Source: Desulfobulbaceae bacterium (lineage in GTDB: Bacteria; Desulfobacterota; Desulfobulbia; Desulfobulbales; SURF-16). From it: a DNA stretch of 48,090 nucleotides. The stretch lies in NCBI GenBank assembly GCA_023230525.1, contig JALNXE010000027.1, positions 1-48,090 of the forward strand, read 5' to 3'. The notes beneath the pieces are model-generated. The model was given only the letters and a program-made list of their open reading frames with translations. It was not told the origin of the DNA and ran no database searches. Positions 25,800 through 33,485 of the stretch are shown one piece after another. Both the position numbers and the translations under genes were made by a program. Position 1 is the first letter of the stretch, and each line of letters starts with the position of its first letter.

Positions 25800-25983
25800 T
25801 GCTTCATTTAAATGCGTTATACCACCTCCTTTCTTTCTTCAGATTCCGCGAAACCAAATATTATAAACGCAAAGCACTCTAATCAAACGACAAACTTCCT
25901 GCAAAAGCGCTACATTCCAAGCCGTTACAGCCAGCGCGAACCTCCCTGGAATTTAATGGGAGCTCGTGGTTCGCGCACCCATC
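25800..25983 (-). promoter_or_regulatory. CRISPR leader with promoter
   Basis: The 184 bases between cas2 and the newest repeat form the AT-rich leader. On the minus strand a perfect TATAAT (25,860-25,865) lies about 60 bases upstream of the first repeat; the -35 region 17 bases away (GTTTGA) is weak. This would drive precursor crRNA transcription leftward through the array. Confidence 0.7.
25934..25976 (-). other. Inverted repeat at the cas2-leader boundary
   Basis: GCGCGAACC (25,934-25,942) pairs with GGTTCGCGC (25,968-25,976), and inside it CTCCC (25,942-25,946) faces GGGAG (25,958-25,962). It starts 8 bases beyond the cas2 stop. It may end the cas transcript before the array, or be a leader-anchoring element; similar sequences next to I-C arrays are known to me but were not checked here. 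Confidence 0.6.
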
Positions 25984-26274
25984 TCAGACAATCAGCGGCC
26001 CTTCCTGATCTATGCCTTTTTTGGCCCCGACATGTTCAACCCGGTGCTGCCAGTTCGAGCCGAGAAAGTAAAACCGCAGACTGTCCGCCTCTTCGTCAAT
26101 CTCATCAAGCAGCTTCTGGCGGAAAACCGTCCACTGGGCCGGATCAACGATGCATTCAAAAACCGAAAACTGCACCCGCTGGCCGAAATTCTTGCAGGCC
26201 TTGGCCACGCGCCGCAGCCTTCTCTGCCCGGCCTTGTCCATTGTCGAGACATCATAGCTTACCAGAACAAACAT
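25984..26274 (-). CDS. cas2: CRISPR-associated endonuclease Cas2 (type I-C)
   Basis: Cas2 is the dimeric centre of the Cas1-Cas2 spacer integrase. The 96-residue protein begins MFVLVSYDVSTMD, with the conserved aspartate after the first strand, and has QFSVFECIVDPAQW and LRFYFLG typical of the ferredoxin-like fold. It is the last cas gene, 48 bases downstream of cas1 and next to the leader. Confidence 0.97.
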   Translation of the reverse strand: MFVLVSYDVSTMDKAGQRRLRRVAKACKNFGQRVQFSVFECIVDPAQWTVFRQKLLDEIDEEADSLRFYFLGSNWQHRVEHVGAKKGIDQEGPLIV

Positions 26275-26322
26275 AGGTTCTCTTCCTCCCGGCCATCAAG
26301 GCTGCAGACATGCTTGGCAACA

Positions 26323-27354
26323 CTATTTCCAGAGAAAAACCGGGTATCCATCAAGATCCCCCCGCAGATGCCTGGCCAGCAGCAAGGCCTGGGTATGAAA
26401 CAACAGGCCGACCGGCATTTTTTCCTGGATGAAAGGGTGCATGATCTCATCCTGTTTGCGGTTCTGATAAGCGACCAGAACCGTCTTGCGCGTGTCGTCA
26501 TCCATCAGGACCGCACCTGATTCCATGATCCGGAAACCCTTGTCTTTTACCTGAGAAAGATTGATCAGCGACAGGGCCAGGCGGTCGGCAAGGAAAGACC
26601 GGAATTCCTCCATCATGTCCAGGGCCAGGCCATGCCGTCCGGGCCTGTCCCGATGCAGAAATCCCACCGCCGGGTCCAATCCGACACATTCCAGGGCTGA
26701 CCGGACATCATGCATGACCAGGGTGTAAAGAAAGGACAGCAGGCAGTTTACCCGGTCCAGCGGCGGCCTGCGGCTTCTCTCGTGGAAAACGAAATTTTCC
26801 TTCTGCGCGGTGATTAGATTGTCAAAAACCTTGAAATACACCTGGGCGGCCTCCCCCTCATAGCCTCGGATGGTATCCAGCGGCACGAGCTCCCGCACAT
26901 GCATGAGGATGGCATTGAGCCGGTCAATCGCCCCCTGCAGAACCGGCACATCGATTTTGTCGGCATGATCCCGCAGGCAGCGCTGCAGAACGGTCCGGCT
27001 GTTGCTGATCTTGCCGATCACGGCGGCCCTGGCGACAGACGTTGATTTCTGCGGATCATCGGCCCAGCGGTACTGTTCACGCCTGAGCAGCACATTGCCG
27101 GAAACCGGCCCCTGCACCTTGGCCAGAAAGCGGCCGTGTTCGGACAAAAAGCTGATGGCTACATTCTTTTCGGCGCAGAACCCCATGAGAAAGGGGCTGC
27201 AGGAGACCTGTCCGAAACAGACAATGCCGTCCAGGGTGTGCACCGGCAACTGCAGGCGAATCTTGCCTTCCACCTTGACGGCAACCGTCTCGCCTTCCTT
27301 GGCCAGATAAGCACCCTGGGTGGTGACAAACAGTGTGTTCAGATGTTTTTTCAT
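26323..27354 (-). CDS. cas1: CRISPR-associated integrase Cas1 (type I-C)
   Basis: Cas1 catalyses spacer integration. The 343-residue protein, starting MKKHLNTLFVTTQGAYLAK at 27354 with GAGGG just upstream, has the metal-binding glutamate in GYEGEAAQVYF, the histidine in AVGFLHRDRPGR and the acidic residue in LALDMMEEFR. An upstream in-frame extension is open but would run into the repeat-filled gap. GC content is host-like: 37 of 60 bases in 26,941-27,000. Confidence 0.97.
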   Translation of the reverse strand: MKKHLNTLFVTTQGAYLAKEGETVAVKVEGKIRLQLPVHTLDGIVCFGQVSCSPFLMGFCAEKNVAISFLSEHGRFLAKVQGPVSGNVLLRREQYRWADDPQKSTSVARAAVIGKISNSRTVLQRCLRDHADKIDVPVLQGAIDRLNAILMHVRELVPLDTIRGYEGEAAQVYFKVFDNLITAQKENFVFHERSRRPPLDRVNCLLSFLYTLVMHDVRSALECVGLDPAVGFLHRDRPGRHGLALDMMEEFRSFLADRLALSLINLSQVKDKGFRIMESGAVLMDDDTRKTVLVAYQNRKQDEIMHPFIQEKMPVGLLFHTQALLLARHLRGDLDGYPVFLWK

Positions 27355-27431
27355 TTTCCCTCGTAAGCCGTTATAATTAAATAACATGGCCATCTGAATG
27401 CCAGGAAGGGCAAAGGAGCCGCAGCGAAATA

Positions 27432-27570
27432 TTGATGGCTTCGTAAAAAGTCCTAACGCCGAATTTTTGTGACGATAAATCAATTACTTATCATGCACTG
27501 TACGGCTGTCGAGAGGGTTTTCACGAGACAGTCAAATATTAAAGAGACAAGTTATTTCGTAACGACTCCT
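27432..27570. repeat. Repeat-filled gap between cas4 and cas1
   Basis: In most I-C loci cas4 and cas1 abut; here 214 bases separate them. The gap contains TTGATGGCTTCGTAAAAAGT (27,432-27,451) and, ending at the cas4 stop, an inverted copy of the dispersed 20-mer seen at 19,955 (27,551-27,570, one mismatch). The stretch looks like an inserted short mobile or palindromic element. No ORF is evident in it. Confidence 0.5.
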
Positions 27571-28198
27571 AAGCCTGATCCAGATAACGATCAATCTTTC
27601 TTTTTTTCTCCAGTATCTTCGGCAGACAGACTTCATAAAACGAACAGGAATCGCACTGCTTTGTATACACCGGCGCCGGTGTTCTGCCCGCATCGATAAG
27701 TTCGTGCAGCAGCAGCGCGGTATCTTCCGTCTGCCGCCGCAGTTCATCGGTAAAGACGACATCCTGCCGCCGGCGATTCTTGCCGTAAAAAAGCGCGCCG
27801 GCCGGGACGGCGCGCCCAAGCATCTCTTCAAGGCAGAGGGCCTGGGCGCAGAGCTGCACCTTGTCCCAGTTCTCCTTTTTCTGCTTGCCCCGCTTATATT
27901 CCACCGGAAACGGCTGCCAGCCTCCTGCAGCAGCCAGCCTGTGAAACTCGACGACATCGGCCTTGCCAATCAGGCCCAGCCTGAGGCAACGCAGAGGCAT
28001 GCCGTATTCAATCCGCACATCTTTTCTCGACTCCCGGCCCGACTGATCTACCCGCTCATGCATCAGCCTGCCCTGGGCGGTGAACAGGTTTTCCTGCCAC
28101 GCCTGCTCGAGGTGAATCAGCGCGCATTGCCGTGGACAGAAAAGCAGATGCTGCAGGGCCGAAAGGGCAAGGAGGTCATCTTCTGGGTAAACAGCCAT
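27569..28198 (-). CDS. cas4: CRISPR-associated exonuclease Cas4 (type I-C)
   Basis: Cas4 trims prespacers and selects those with a correct PAM, working with Cas1-Cas2. The protein has the N-terminal cluster cysteine in LLFCPRQCALIHLEQAW and the RecB-type nuclease residues in GKADVVEF, PVEYKRGK and QLCAQALCLEE. The three C-terminal cysteines lie in KQCDSCSFYEVC, completing the iron-sulfur site. The ATG at 28198 (MAVYPEDD) fits the family; a TTG 10 codons upstream is open. It is now the first gene after the inserted toxin-antitoxin block, so it may need its own promoter. Confidence 0.95.
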   Translation of the reverse strand: MAVYPEDDLLALSALQHLLFCPRQCALIHLEQAWQENLFTAQGRLMHERVDQSGRESRKDVRIEYGMPLRCLRLGLIGKADVVEFHRLAAAGGWQPFPVEYKRGKQKKENWDKVQLCAQALCLEEMLGRAVPAGALFYGKNRRRQDVVFTDELRRQTEDTALLLHELIDAGRTPAPVYTKQCDSCSFYEVCLPKILEKKRKIDRYLDQA

Positions 28199-28221
28199 TT
28201 GCTTTAATTGAGATCCTCTGA

Positions 28222-28250
28222 TTGACAAAACACGTTTAGCTCTCTAAAGT
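28222..28250 (+). promoter_or_regulatory. Promoter and putative operator of the vapBC pair
   Basis: A perfect -35 TTGACA (28,222-28,227) is followed after 17 bases by TAAAGT (28,245-28,250). The inverted repeat TTTAG-CTCT-CTAAA (28,235-28,248) overlaps the -10 box, a natural site for repression by the antitoxin-toxin complex. This short gap also separates the divergent cas4 gene, so the same site could affect cas4. Confidence 0.6.
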
Positions 28251-28282
28251 ATTCTTACAACTTTCTTACCTGGAGGTCACCC

Positions 28283-28546
28283 ATGGCAATAACCGTATTA
28301 TCCAGCAAGGGACAGATCATCATCCCCAAACCCGTGCGAGACGCCCACCAGATGGAACCCGGCCAGAAACTTGAGGTGCTTGACACCGCTGAGGGCATCC
28401 TGCTGAAACCCGCCCGGCCCTATCCGCCGACAACTCTTTCCGAAGTGGCAGCCTGTCTCAAGTATAACGGTCCGGCCAAAAGCCTGAAAGAGATGGATGA
28501 GGCCATAAGGAAAGGCGCCATGGAGAGTGCCAATGACCGGGGTTGA
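28283..28546 (+). CDS. vapB: AbrB/VapB-type antitoxin
   Basis: The 87-residue protein has an N-terminal SpoVT/AbrB swapped-hairpin DNA-binding domain (TVLSSKGQIIIPKPVRDAHQMEPGQKL) and a helical C-terminal tail that would bind the toxin. GGAGGT lies 6 bases upstream of the ATG. Its 3' end overlaps the PIN toxin start by 14 bases, the usual coupled antitoxin-first arrangement. It lies on the strand opposite to the cas genes. Confidence 0.9.
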   Translation: MAITVLSSKGQIIIPKPVRDAHQMEPGQKLEVLDTAEGILLKPARPYPPTTLSEVAACLKYNGPAKSLKEMDEAIRKGAMESANDRG

Positions 28547-28922
28547 TACAAATATTCTTGTCCGGCTGCTGACCCGCGACCATGAAGGGCAATTCCAGAA
28601 GGCCTTTGCCCTTTTCAATAAGGATACTGTTTTTATTGCCGACACCGTTATGCTCGAAACAGAATGGGTTTTACGGTTTGCATACAGTTTCAAATCCCAT
28701 GAGATCCGCGATGCGTTTATCAAACTGCTCAGCCTGCCGAACGTCAAAACGAAAAACCCCGACATCCTGTTTCTGGCCATTGAATGGACCCGCAAAGGCC
28801 TCGATTTCGCCGATGCCCTCCATCTGGCATACAGCAAAGACTCAGACCAGTTCGCTACCTTTGACTCTGATTTCATCCGCCGTTCCAAGGGGTTGAGTAA
28901 ATGTGTGGTAAAAAAACCCTGA
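28533..28922 (+). CDS. vapC: PIN-domain ribonuclease toxin (VapC-like)
   Basis: PIN toxins cut specific RNAs, usually tRNAs. The 129-residue protein keeps the four acidic positions: GVDTNILVRLL near the start, MLETEWVLRF, DFADALHLAYS and FATFDSDF. The ATG at 28533 is chosen because GGAGAG lies 6 bases upstream; a GTG at 28527 is also open. Nothing suggests inactivation. The gene converges on the rhuM-fic gene, with 24 bases between their stops. Confidence 0.92.
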   Translation: MTGVDTNILVRLLTRDHEGQFQKAFALFNKDTVFIADTVMLETEWVLRFAYSFKSHEIRDAFIKLLSLPNVKTKNPDILFLAIEWTRKGLDFADALHLAYSKDSDQFATFDSDFIRRSKGLSKCVVKKP

Positions 28923-28946
28923 AAGACGCTCTTGCCCGGATCTCCA

Positions 28947-29957
28947 TTATTCCTCCGCAATCAGGTTCATAATCAGCCGGATCAATATTTCCTTCTGCCC
29001 TGATTCACTGGCGGCAGTCAGCAGGGCCAGGGCCACCAACGCCCGGTTATCAAAACTCCCAGCCTCCAGCAGGCCATTTGCCTGGAGAAACAGCAGGAAG
29101 AGAAAGGAGCCGATCCGTTTGTTCCCGTCAATAAAAGGATGATCCTTGATGACAAAGTACAAAAGATGAGCCGCCTTCTCCTCCACGCTGGGATAAAGAT
29201 CCTGGCCGCCGAAGGACTGCTGCACCGCGCCGATAAGTCCGGCAAGGCCGTGGCCCCGCTCCTGGCCGAAGAGGTCGGTCGCCTCTCCCCTGGTCAGCAA
29301 GTCTTTTTTCAGGGCAGCAATCGCCTGCCGGGCCTGGGCAATCTCCAGAACCGACTTGGTGTCGTGTTTTCTCACGGGCATTGGCAGCTTGTCTTCGTCA
29401 TATTGCAGAAGAAGCTGCCAGGTCCTGGCATAGCGATTGACAACCTCCAGCACTGCCCGGCCTTCATCACTTACCAGGTTGTGACTTTCCAGGGTGCCGG
29501 CCAGCAGACGCAGAACCTGCCGCACCTCTTCGACACCTTTCTCTGCCAGCCGCCGCTGATTGAGCGAAAAACCTTGCACCAGATGGTCTTTGAGAACCGA
29601 GGTGGCCCAGATGCGGAACTGGGTGCCGCGTTTTGAATTGACCCGGTAGCCCACGGAGATGATGGCATCCAGATTATAGTATTCGACCTGGTATATTTTC
29701 CCGTCCGAGGCAGTTGTTGCATTTTTTGCAACAACTGCCTCTTTCACCAACTCCCCATCCTGAAAAACATTGCGAAAATGGCGAGAAATAACGGATTTAT
29801 CCCTTTCGAACAGCTCCGCAAGCTGGTTTAGGGTCAACCAGACGGTTTCATCTTTGAGTTTCACATCCAGCGATGTCTGCCCATTCTCAAACTGATACAG
29901 GACGACTTCGCCAAAACCAGAATGCATATCTTCGTTTTTTCCAGTTTTTTCAATCAT
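28947..29957 (-). CDS. RhuM-Fic protein (virulence RhuM N-terminus fused to a Fic/Doc domain)
   Basis: The 336-residue protein has an N-terminal RhuM domain with a helix-turn-helix-like segment (WLTLNQLAELFERDKSVISRHF) and the family motif YYNLDAIISVGYRVNSKRG. The C-terminal Fic/Doc domain carries HPFIDGNKRIGSF, which contains the catalytic histidine and phosphate loop. Fic proteins transfer AMP or other phosphate groups to target proteins. The second arginine of the longest Fic consensus is absent, as in Doc-like forms. A GGAAGAG site lies 5-7 bases upstream of the ATG at 29957. It shares the cas strand. The target is unknown, and it may be a toxin-like defence or addiction gene. Confidence 0.85.
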   Translation of the reverse strand: MIEKTGKNEDMHSGFGEVVLYQFENGQTSLDVKLKDETVWLTLNQLAELFERDKSVISRHFRNVFQDGELVKEAVVAKNATTASDGKIYQVEYYNLDAIISVGYRVNSKRGTQFRIWATSVLKDHLVQGFSLNQRRLAEKGVEEVRQVLRLLAGTLESHNLVSDEGRAVLEVVNRYARTWQLLLQYDEDKLPMPVRKHDTKSVLEIAQARQAIAALKKDLLTRGEATDLFGQERGHGLAGLIGAVQQSFGGQDLYPSVEEKAAHLLYFVIKDHPFIDGNKRIGSFLFLLFLQANGLLEAGSFDNRALVALALLTAASESGQKEILIRLIMNLIAEE

Positions 29958-29976
29958 TATGACTCTTCCATGTTAT

Positions 29977-30817
29977 TCATTTCTTGCCCCTCAGCCGCTT
30001 GCGGCCTTCCGGCTCGACAAGATAATTCTCAGTTGTGACCACCTTATTGCCCGTTTCATTCTCCAGTTTTTCCCGCGCCTCCCCGGCAAACCGGCCGCCC
30101 TTGCGGGCTGCCGTTTTATTTTCGCCAAAGCCCTGCGCATCCTTCCTCCGGGCGATCTCGGTGGTGGCCGCCTCGCCCAGCATGGAAAAGATCAGTTCCA
30201 GATCGCTCATATGGTCGCGCAGATTCTCCCGCTCCAGCCCTTTCAATTATTTATACTCGGACGGGGTGAGGCCGAAAGCGGCCTTGGAAATTTCCGCAGT
30301 CAGGATGGCGTGTTCCGGCTCGCCGTTTACGCCCCGGTTCTGCCATTCATCGGTAAGCTCGGTTTGGACGGCGATGCCGCGCATCCGTTTTTCAATCCAG
30401 GCCTCGGAATAACCCTTGGCCCGGTGAATGGCCTTGGTCCGTTTCGTTGCCAGCTCCGGGTCCTCAATCTCCTGCACCCGTTCATAGCCAACCTTGGCCA
30501 GCCAGCGCTTGAACGGCTTCGGCCTTGGGCGAGGGGATGGACTGGATGATGCGGAAGATGCCTTCGGTGTTGGCCATTTCCGGCTGGTATCTCTTGCCAT
30601 CCGTGGACCCAAGCTTGAGTTGTCGACACAATGTCGACAACTCAAACCCGGTTGATTCCAACTCCCGCTTTTTCATCCGATACCAGTAATCACGGGGCTT
30701 GTCGCTGTCCGTCAATGCTGCCACCACATCAACGACGGCGAAATGCCATTCATCCTTATAGATGATTCGGCGGATTTCCTTGTTTTTAAAGACCGCGAGT
30801 TTTGTTTCCACTTTCAT
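29977..30817 (-). pseudogene. Broken BRO-N/antirepressor-like gene
   Basis: From ATG 30817 the protein reads MKVETKLAVFKNKEIRRIIY and VVDVVAALTDSDKPRDYW, the BRO-N domain of phage antirepressors. Near 30,515 one extra base breaks the frame: SIPSPKAEA continues as PFKRWLAKVGYERVQEI in another frame. That frame then reads to GLTPSEYK, where TAA interrupts it (30,247-30,249), and continues in the same frame with LKGLERENLRDHMSDLELIF and NKVVTTENYLVEPEGRKRLR to 29,977. Two independent lesions make it a pseudogene. Its start lies 13 bases from the cas7 stop, inside the cas operon. Confidence 0.85.
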
Positions 30818-30830
30818 GCCATTATTATGT

Positions 30831-31682
30831 TCAAAACACAGTCTCTTCCGGCCACATCTTGATCTCAATGCCTGCCGGAAGATTGCTTTTGTCGACAGCT
30901 ATTGCATAATCATCTTTACCACGCGGCAAGTCAGTCTTTTTCGCTACAGTCACCCGTTCAAACAACCTCCCCGAAAGTTCATTCCCCAAATGACTGTCGT
31001 GTTTGAAGATTATTAATTTTCTGGGGTTCATTTCCCCCCTTGCGGCCGCACGGTCATGTTCAAAGGCGTTTATCAAAGATTTCCAGAGCAACTTGAGGTC
31101 ATCCTCGGAGAATTTTGTTTTTGCAGCATCAACGGCTGAAACAAACCCATGCATCTGATAAAGGGCATACGGGACTGTTGTCTTCCTGCCGAACGTCGAG
31201 GCATATTCTCTGCTTTCCTGCTTCTTGGCATCTTCCTCTGTGGTTACCGCACAACGGGTTATGGAATGCTCCGCTTGAAAGATACGATCCTCTGAACGAG
31301 AAAAAGTGAACTGCACCGGTCCACGAATAGTTCCCGCGCCGCGTTCACCAGTTGACAGAACTGCACCAAATGTCCTGATATCGAAATACTTTTCAGACAG
31401 GCTGTCTTGACGCTGACGAATATTCTCACCAGGAGCTGAATCAATAATTCTGTTCAACACCTGTTCTTGCCGAATGAATATGTCGTAAGGCTCCTTCAAT
31501 TCCTTTTCCAGCATCACATAATTTCTGACTTTCCTCTTTATGCAGACATCTGTAACCAGACCCCGCTGGTCCTCTGCATCCGCTCTGGGAAGATTTGCCT
31601 GATCCGGATCGCCATTTGGGTTGCCGTCCTTCACGTCAAACAAAAATACAAAATCATACCGATTCTTGATTGCTTCGCTCAC
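30831..31682 (-). CDS. cas7: Type I-C Cascade backbone protein Cas7 (Csd2)
   Basis: Cas7 subunits polymerise along the crRNA to form the Cascade backbone. The 283-residue protein opens with RYDFVFLFDVKDGNPNGDPD, a hallmark of Csd2, and contains FDIRTFGAVLSTGERGAGTIRGPVQ and EHSITRCAVTTEE. It is the last gene of the AT-richer effector block; immediately after it the host-like GC of the inserted block begins. Confidence 0.96.
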   Translation of the reverse strand: MSEAIKNRYDFVFLFDVKDGNPNGDPDQANLPRADAEDQRGLVTDVCIKRKVRNYVMLEKELKEPYDIFIRQEQVLNRIIDSAPGENIRQRQDSLSEKYFDIRTFGAVLSTGERGAGTIRGPVQFTFSRSEDRIFQAEHSITRCAVTTEEDAKKQESREYASTFGRKTTVPYALYQMHGFVSAVDAAKTKFSEDDLKLLWKSLINAFEHDRAAARGEMNPRKLIIFKHDSHLGNELSGRLFERVTVAKKTDLPRGKDDYAIAVDKSNLPAGIEIKMWPEETVF

Positions 31683-31703
31683 TGCTGACTCCTTTTGTAA
31701 AAT

Positions 31704-33485
31704 TTATTTTAATTTTGCGAACTGTTTTTGTTTCTGATGGTAGTAGCCGATTGCAAATTGGCCTTGCTCTTCCAAGCGAAATAATGGCGGGAAGCTTTGG
31801 ATGTCAACGTCTTTGCAAAGCGACTGCAGCTCTTTGTCGAGCATAACCGCCAACCCTGGTTTTTCGCTCTTCAGTTTGGTGAAATGTTTTGCATTCAGGT
31901 TGAACAACCGACCAAATGCGGCCGCTGGTGAAGTCATGGAGTAGGTAAAATATTTTTCCCGTATCCCTGTATTTCTGTCTCCCAACGCGGCATGCTGGAT
32001 GCTTTCCAGTTTTGCGAAAATCTGACCGCAGACATAGGCAACCGGCCTGTCGCCCTGTGCCTTATCTTCCGTAATCATAAAGCCACCTCCCATGTTGTTT
32101 CGATTGAGTATTAGTTTGATGAGCGCAGCCCGTTCAGATGTAACATCCAGGCGGGCGCGCTGCAGGACCTTTGTTAGAATCCACAATGGAATTGGAACGT
32201 TCTGTAATGCTGCTTTCCAGAGAGTGGCCGCGACCCTGGCCGTTGCAGTATCATCCTTGTCATAACTGCCATCGCTATTTTTCCTCTGGCAGCTTCTTGC
32301 AAGATCATACAGCGGCGTATACTGGGCACTTATCTTCTTCAAATCAAAGTCATATTTTTCGATGGCGATATCCTTGAACCAATTGGCGATTGATTTTCTG
32401 AAGTCACCAAGGCTGGTTTCGATCCAATCCCGCACAGCGATCCGAGCGGCGGCACCGGAAAGGGTGCAGGAATAAAATCTTTCCGGTTCAAGATAGCGGC
32501 TATCCCTCTCTGTTCCGGTCGTTAACGTTTCGATCATTCTTGCGACATCATCGGCGGTCGGCGCTTCAAGCTGGTCCAATTCAGGCAAGTTTTGATTGTT
32601 GCGGGTCCAGAACACCATTGCTGTATCTGAACCGAAATTCCGTCGGTTACTATAACGAAACAGTGACTTCTCTTTGCCTTTTTTGTTTTTGATGATCACC
32701 TCATTTCCCGCTGAAAGCAGCCAATTCAATCCTTCGACATAAGTCCTGGAGCAATTGGTACAGACTGACGAATTAATATTCCCTTCCAGCCCATAGGACT
32801 CAAAGGCATTTTCATTGTACGAGACAAGCGCACACCCACTCGATTGGCCATCAGGAACTTTTTTGATCATCCCATGAGGAATATCTTCCACCGGATATTC
32901 GCTTTTTCCGCATACGGAACAGTTCTTTGCTGAGGCAGCTAACTGCTCCTTTTGTAACAATTCATATTTGGCAATGACAGCTCTAAGAACTTCGGGCTTT
33001 TCGTGAATGCGAAGTGCCTCTGCATGAACTCTGAATCCGATATTGCCGCCTAACTTCTTTTTTTTCTTCTTGTCATCCGTTGTTGCAGCCATTGCGACTT
33101 GTGCCTCGAATTCTTTCAAGGCATTATCGAGCCCATTGTTTTTATTGTGATGATAAAAAGCTTCAACTGGAGTCAATTCCTGCAAATTTTGATAGTCAGC
33201 AAGTTTTTTCAGAAACAGTTGGTGTTTCTTTGTTGAGGCATCCCCGCCGTAGCAAAGAACTTCTTCCGGTTTGTCCAGCAGTAACCGCGCTTTCCCTTTT
33301 TTTGCAGTTATCGCCTCGGCTGGCCTCAGCATTTCGTCAATGATGTTAAATTGCTGAAAACTTCCATCTTGGCCAATAACCAGCTCCATTGAAATTGATT
33401 CAGGCTTTAACGCATTGTGAACCCACTCATTATCATCTTGTCCCGACCGCAATGTTTTCCCTAATTCACTCAATTCCCTAATCAT
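31704..33485 (-). CDS. cas8c: Type I-C Cascade large subunit Cas8c (Csd1)
   Basis: Cas8c recognises the PAM and helps open target DNA. The 593-residue protein starts MIRELSELGKTL at 33485, with GAGGAGGAGG directly upstream and an overlap with the cas5 3' end. A zinc-binding pair is visible (NCSVCGKSEYP and VCTNCSRTYVEGL), together with the family segment FYSCTLSGAAARIAVRDW and a C-terminal TSPAAAFGRLF. The AT content is high: only 21 of 60 bases are G or C in 32,341-32,400. Confidence 0.95.
   Translation of the reverse strand: MIRELSELGKTLRSGQDDNEWVHNALKPESISMELVIGQDGSFQQFNIIDEMLRPAEAITAKKGKARLLLDKPEEVLCYGGDASTKKHQLFLKKLADYQNLQELTPVEAFYHHNKNNGLDNALKEFEAQVAMAATTDDKKKKKKLGGNIGFRVHAEALRIHEKPEVLRAVIAKYELLQKEQLAASAKNCSVCGKSEYPVEDIPHGMIKKVPDGQSSGCALVSYNENAFESYGLEGNINSSVCTNCSRTYVEGLNWLLSAGNEVIIKNKKGKEKSLFRYSNRRNFGSDTAMVFWTRNNQNLPELDQLEAPTADDVARMIETLTTGTERDSRYLEPERFYSCTLSGAAARIAVRDWIETSLGDFRKSIANWFKDIAIEKYDFDLKKISAQYTPLYDLARSCQRKNSDGSYDKDDTATARVAATLWKAALQNVPIPLWILTKVLQRARLDVTSERAALIKLILNRNNMGGGFMITEDKAQGDRPVAYVCGQIFAKLESIQHAALGDRNTGIREKYFTYSMTSPAAAFGRLFNLNAKHFTKLKSEKPGLAVMLDKELQSLCKDVDIQSFPPLFRLEEQGQFAIGYYHQKQKQFAKLK

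Noticed and set aside
20996..25882. Long open frames across the array encoding repeated FNPRPRAGGD, QSTPPRGGR or APARGAT peptides
   Set aside because: They are translations of the CRISPR repeat in several frames at once; spacer lengths vary and no start signals fit.
29977..30817. BRO-N gene considered as an anti-CRISPR-associated regulator
   Set aside because: It belongs to the phage antirepressor type and is broken by two lesions; no anti-CRISPR-like neighbour was seen.
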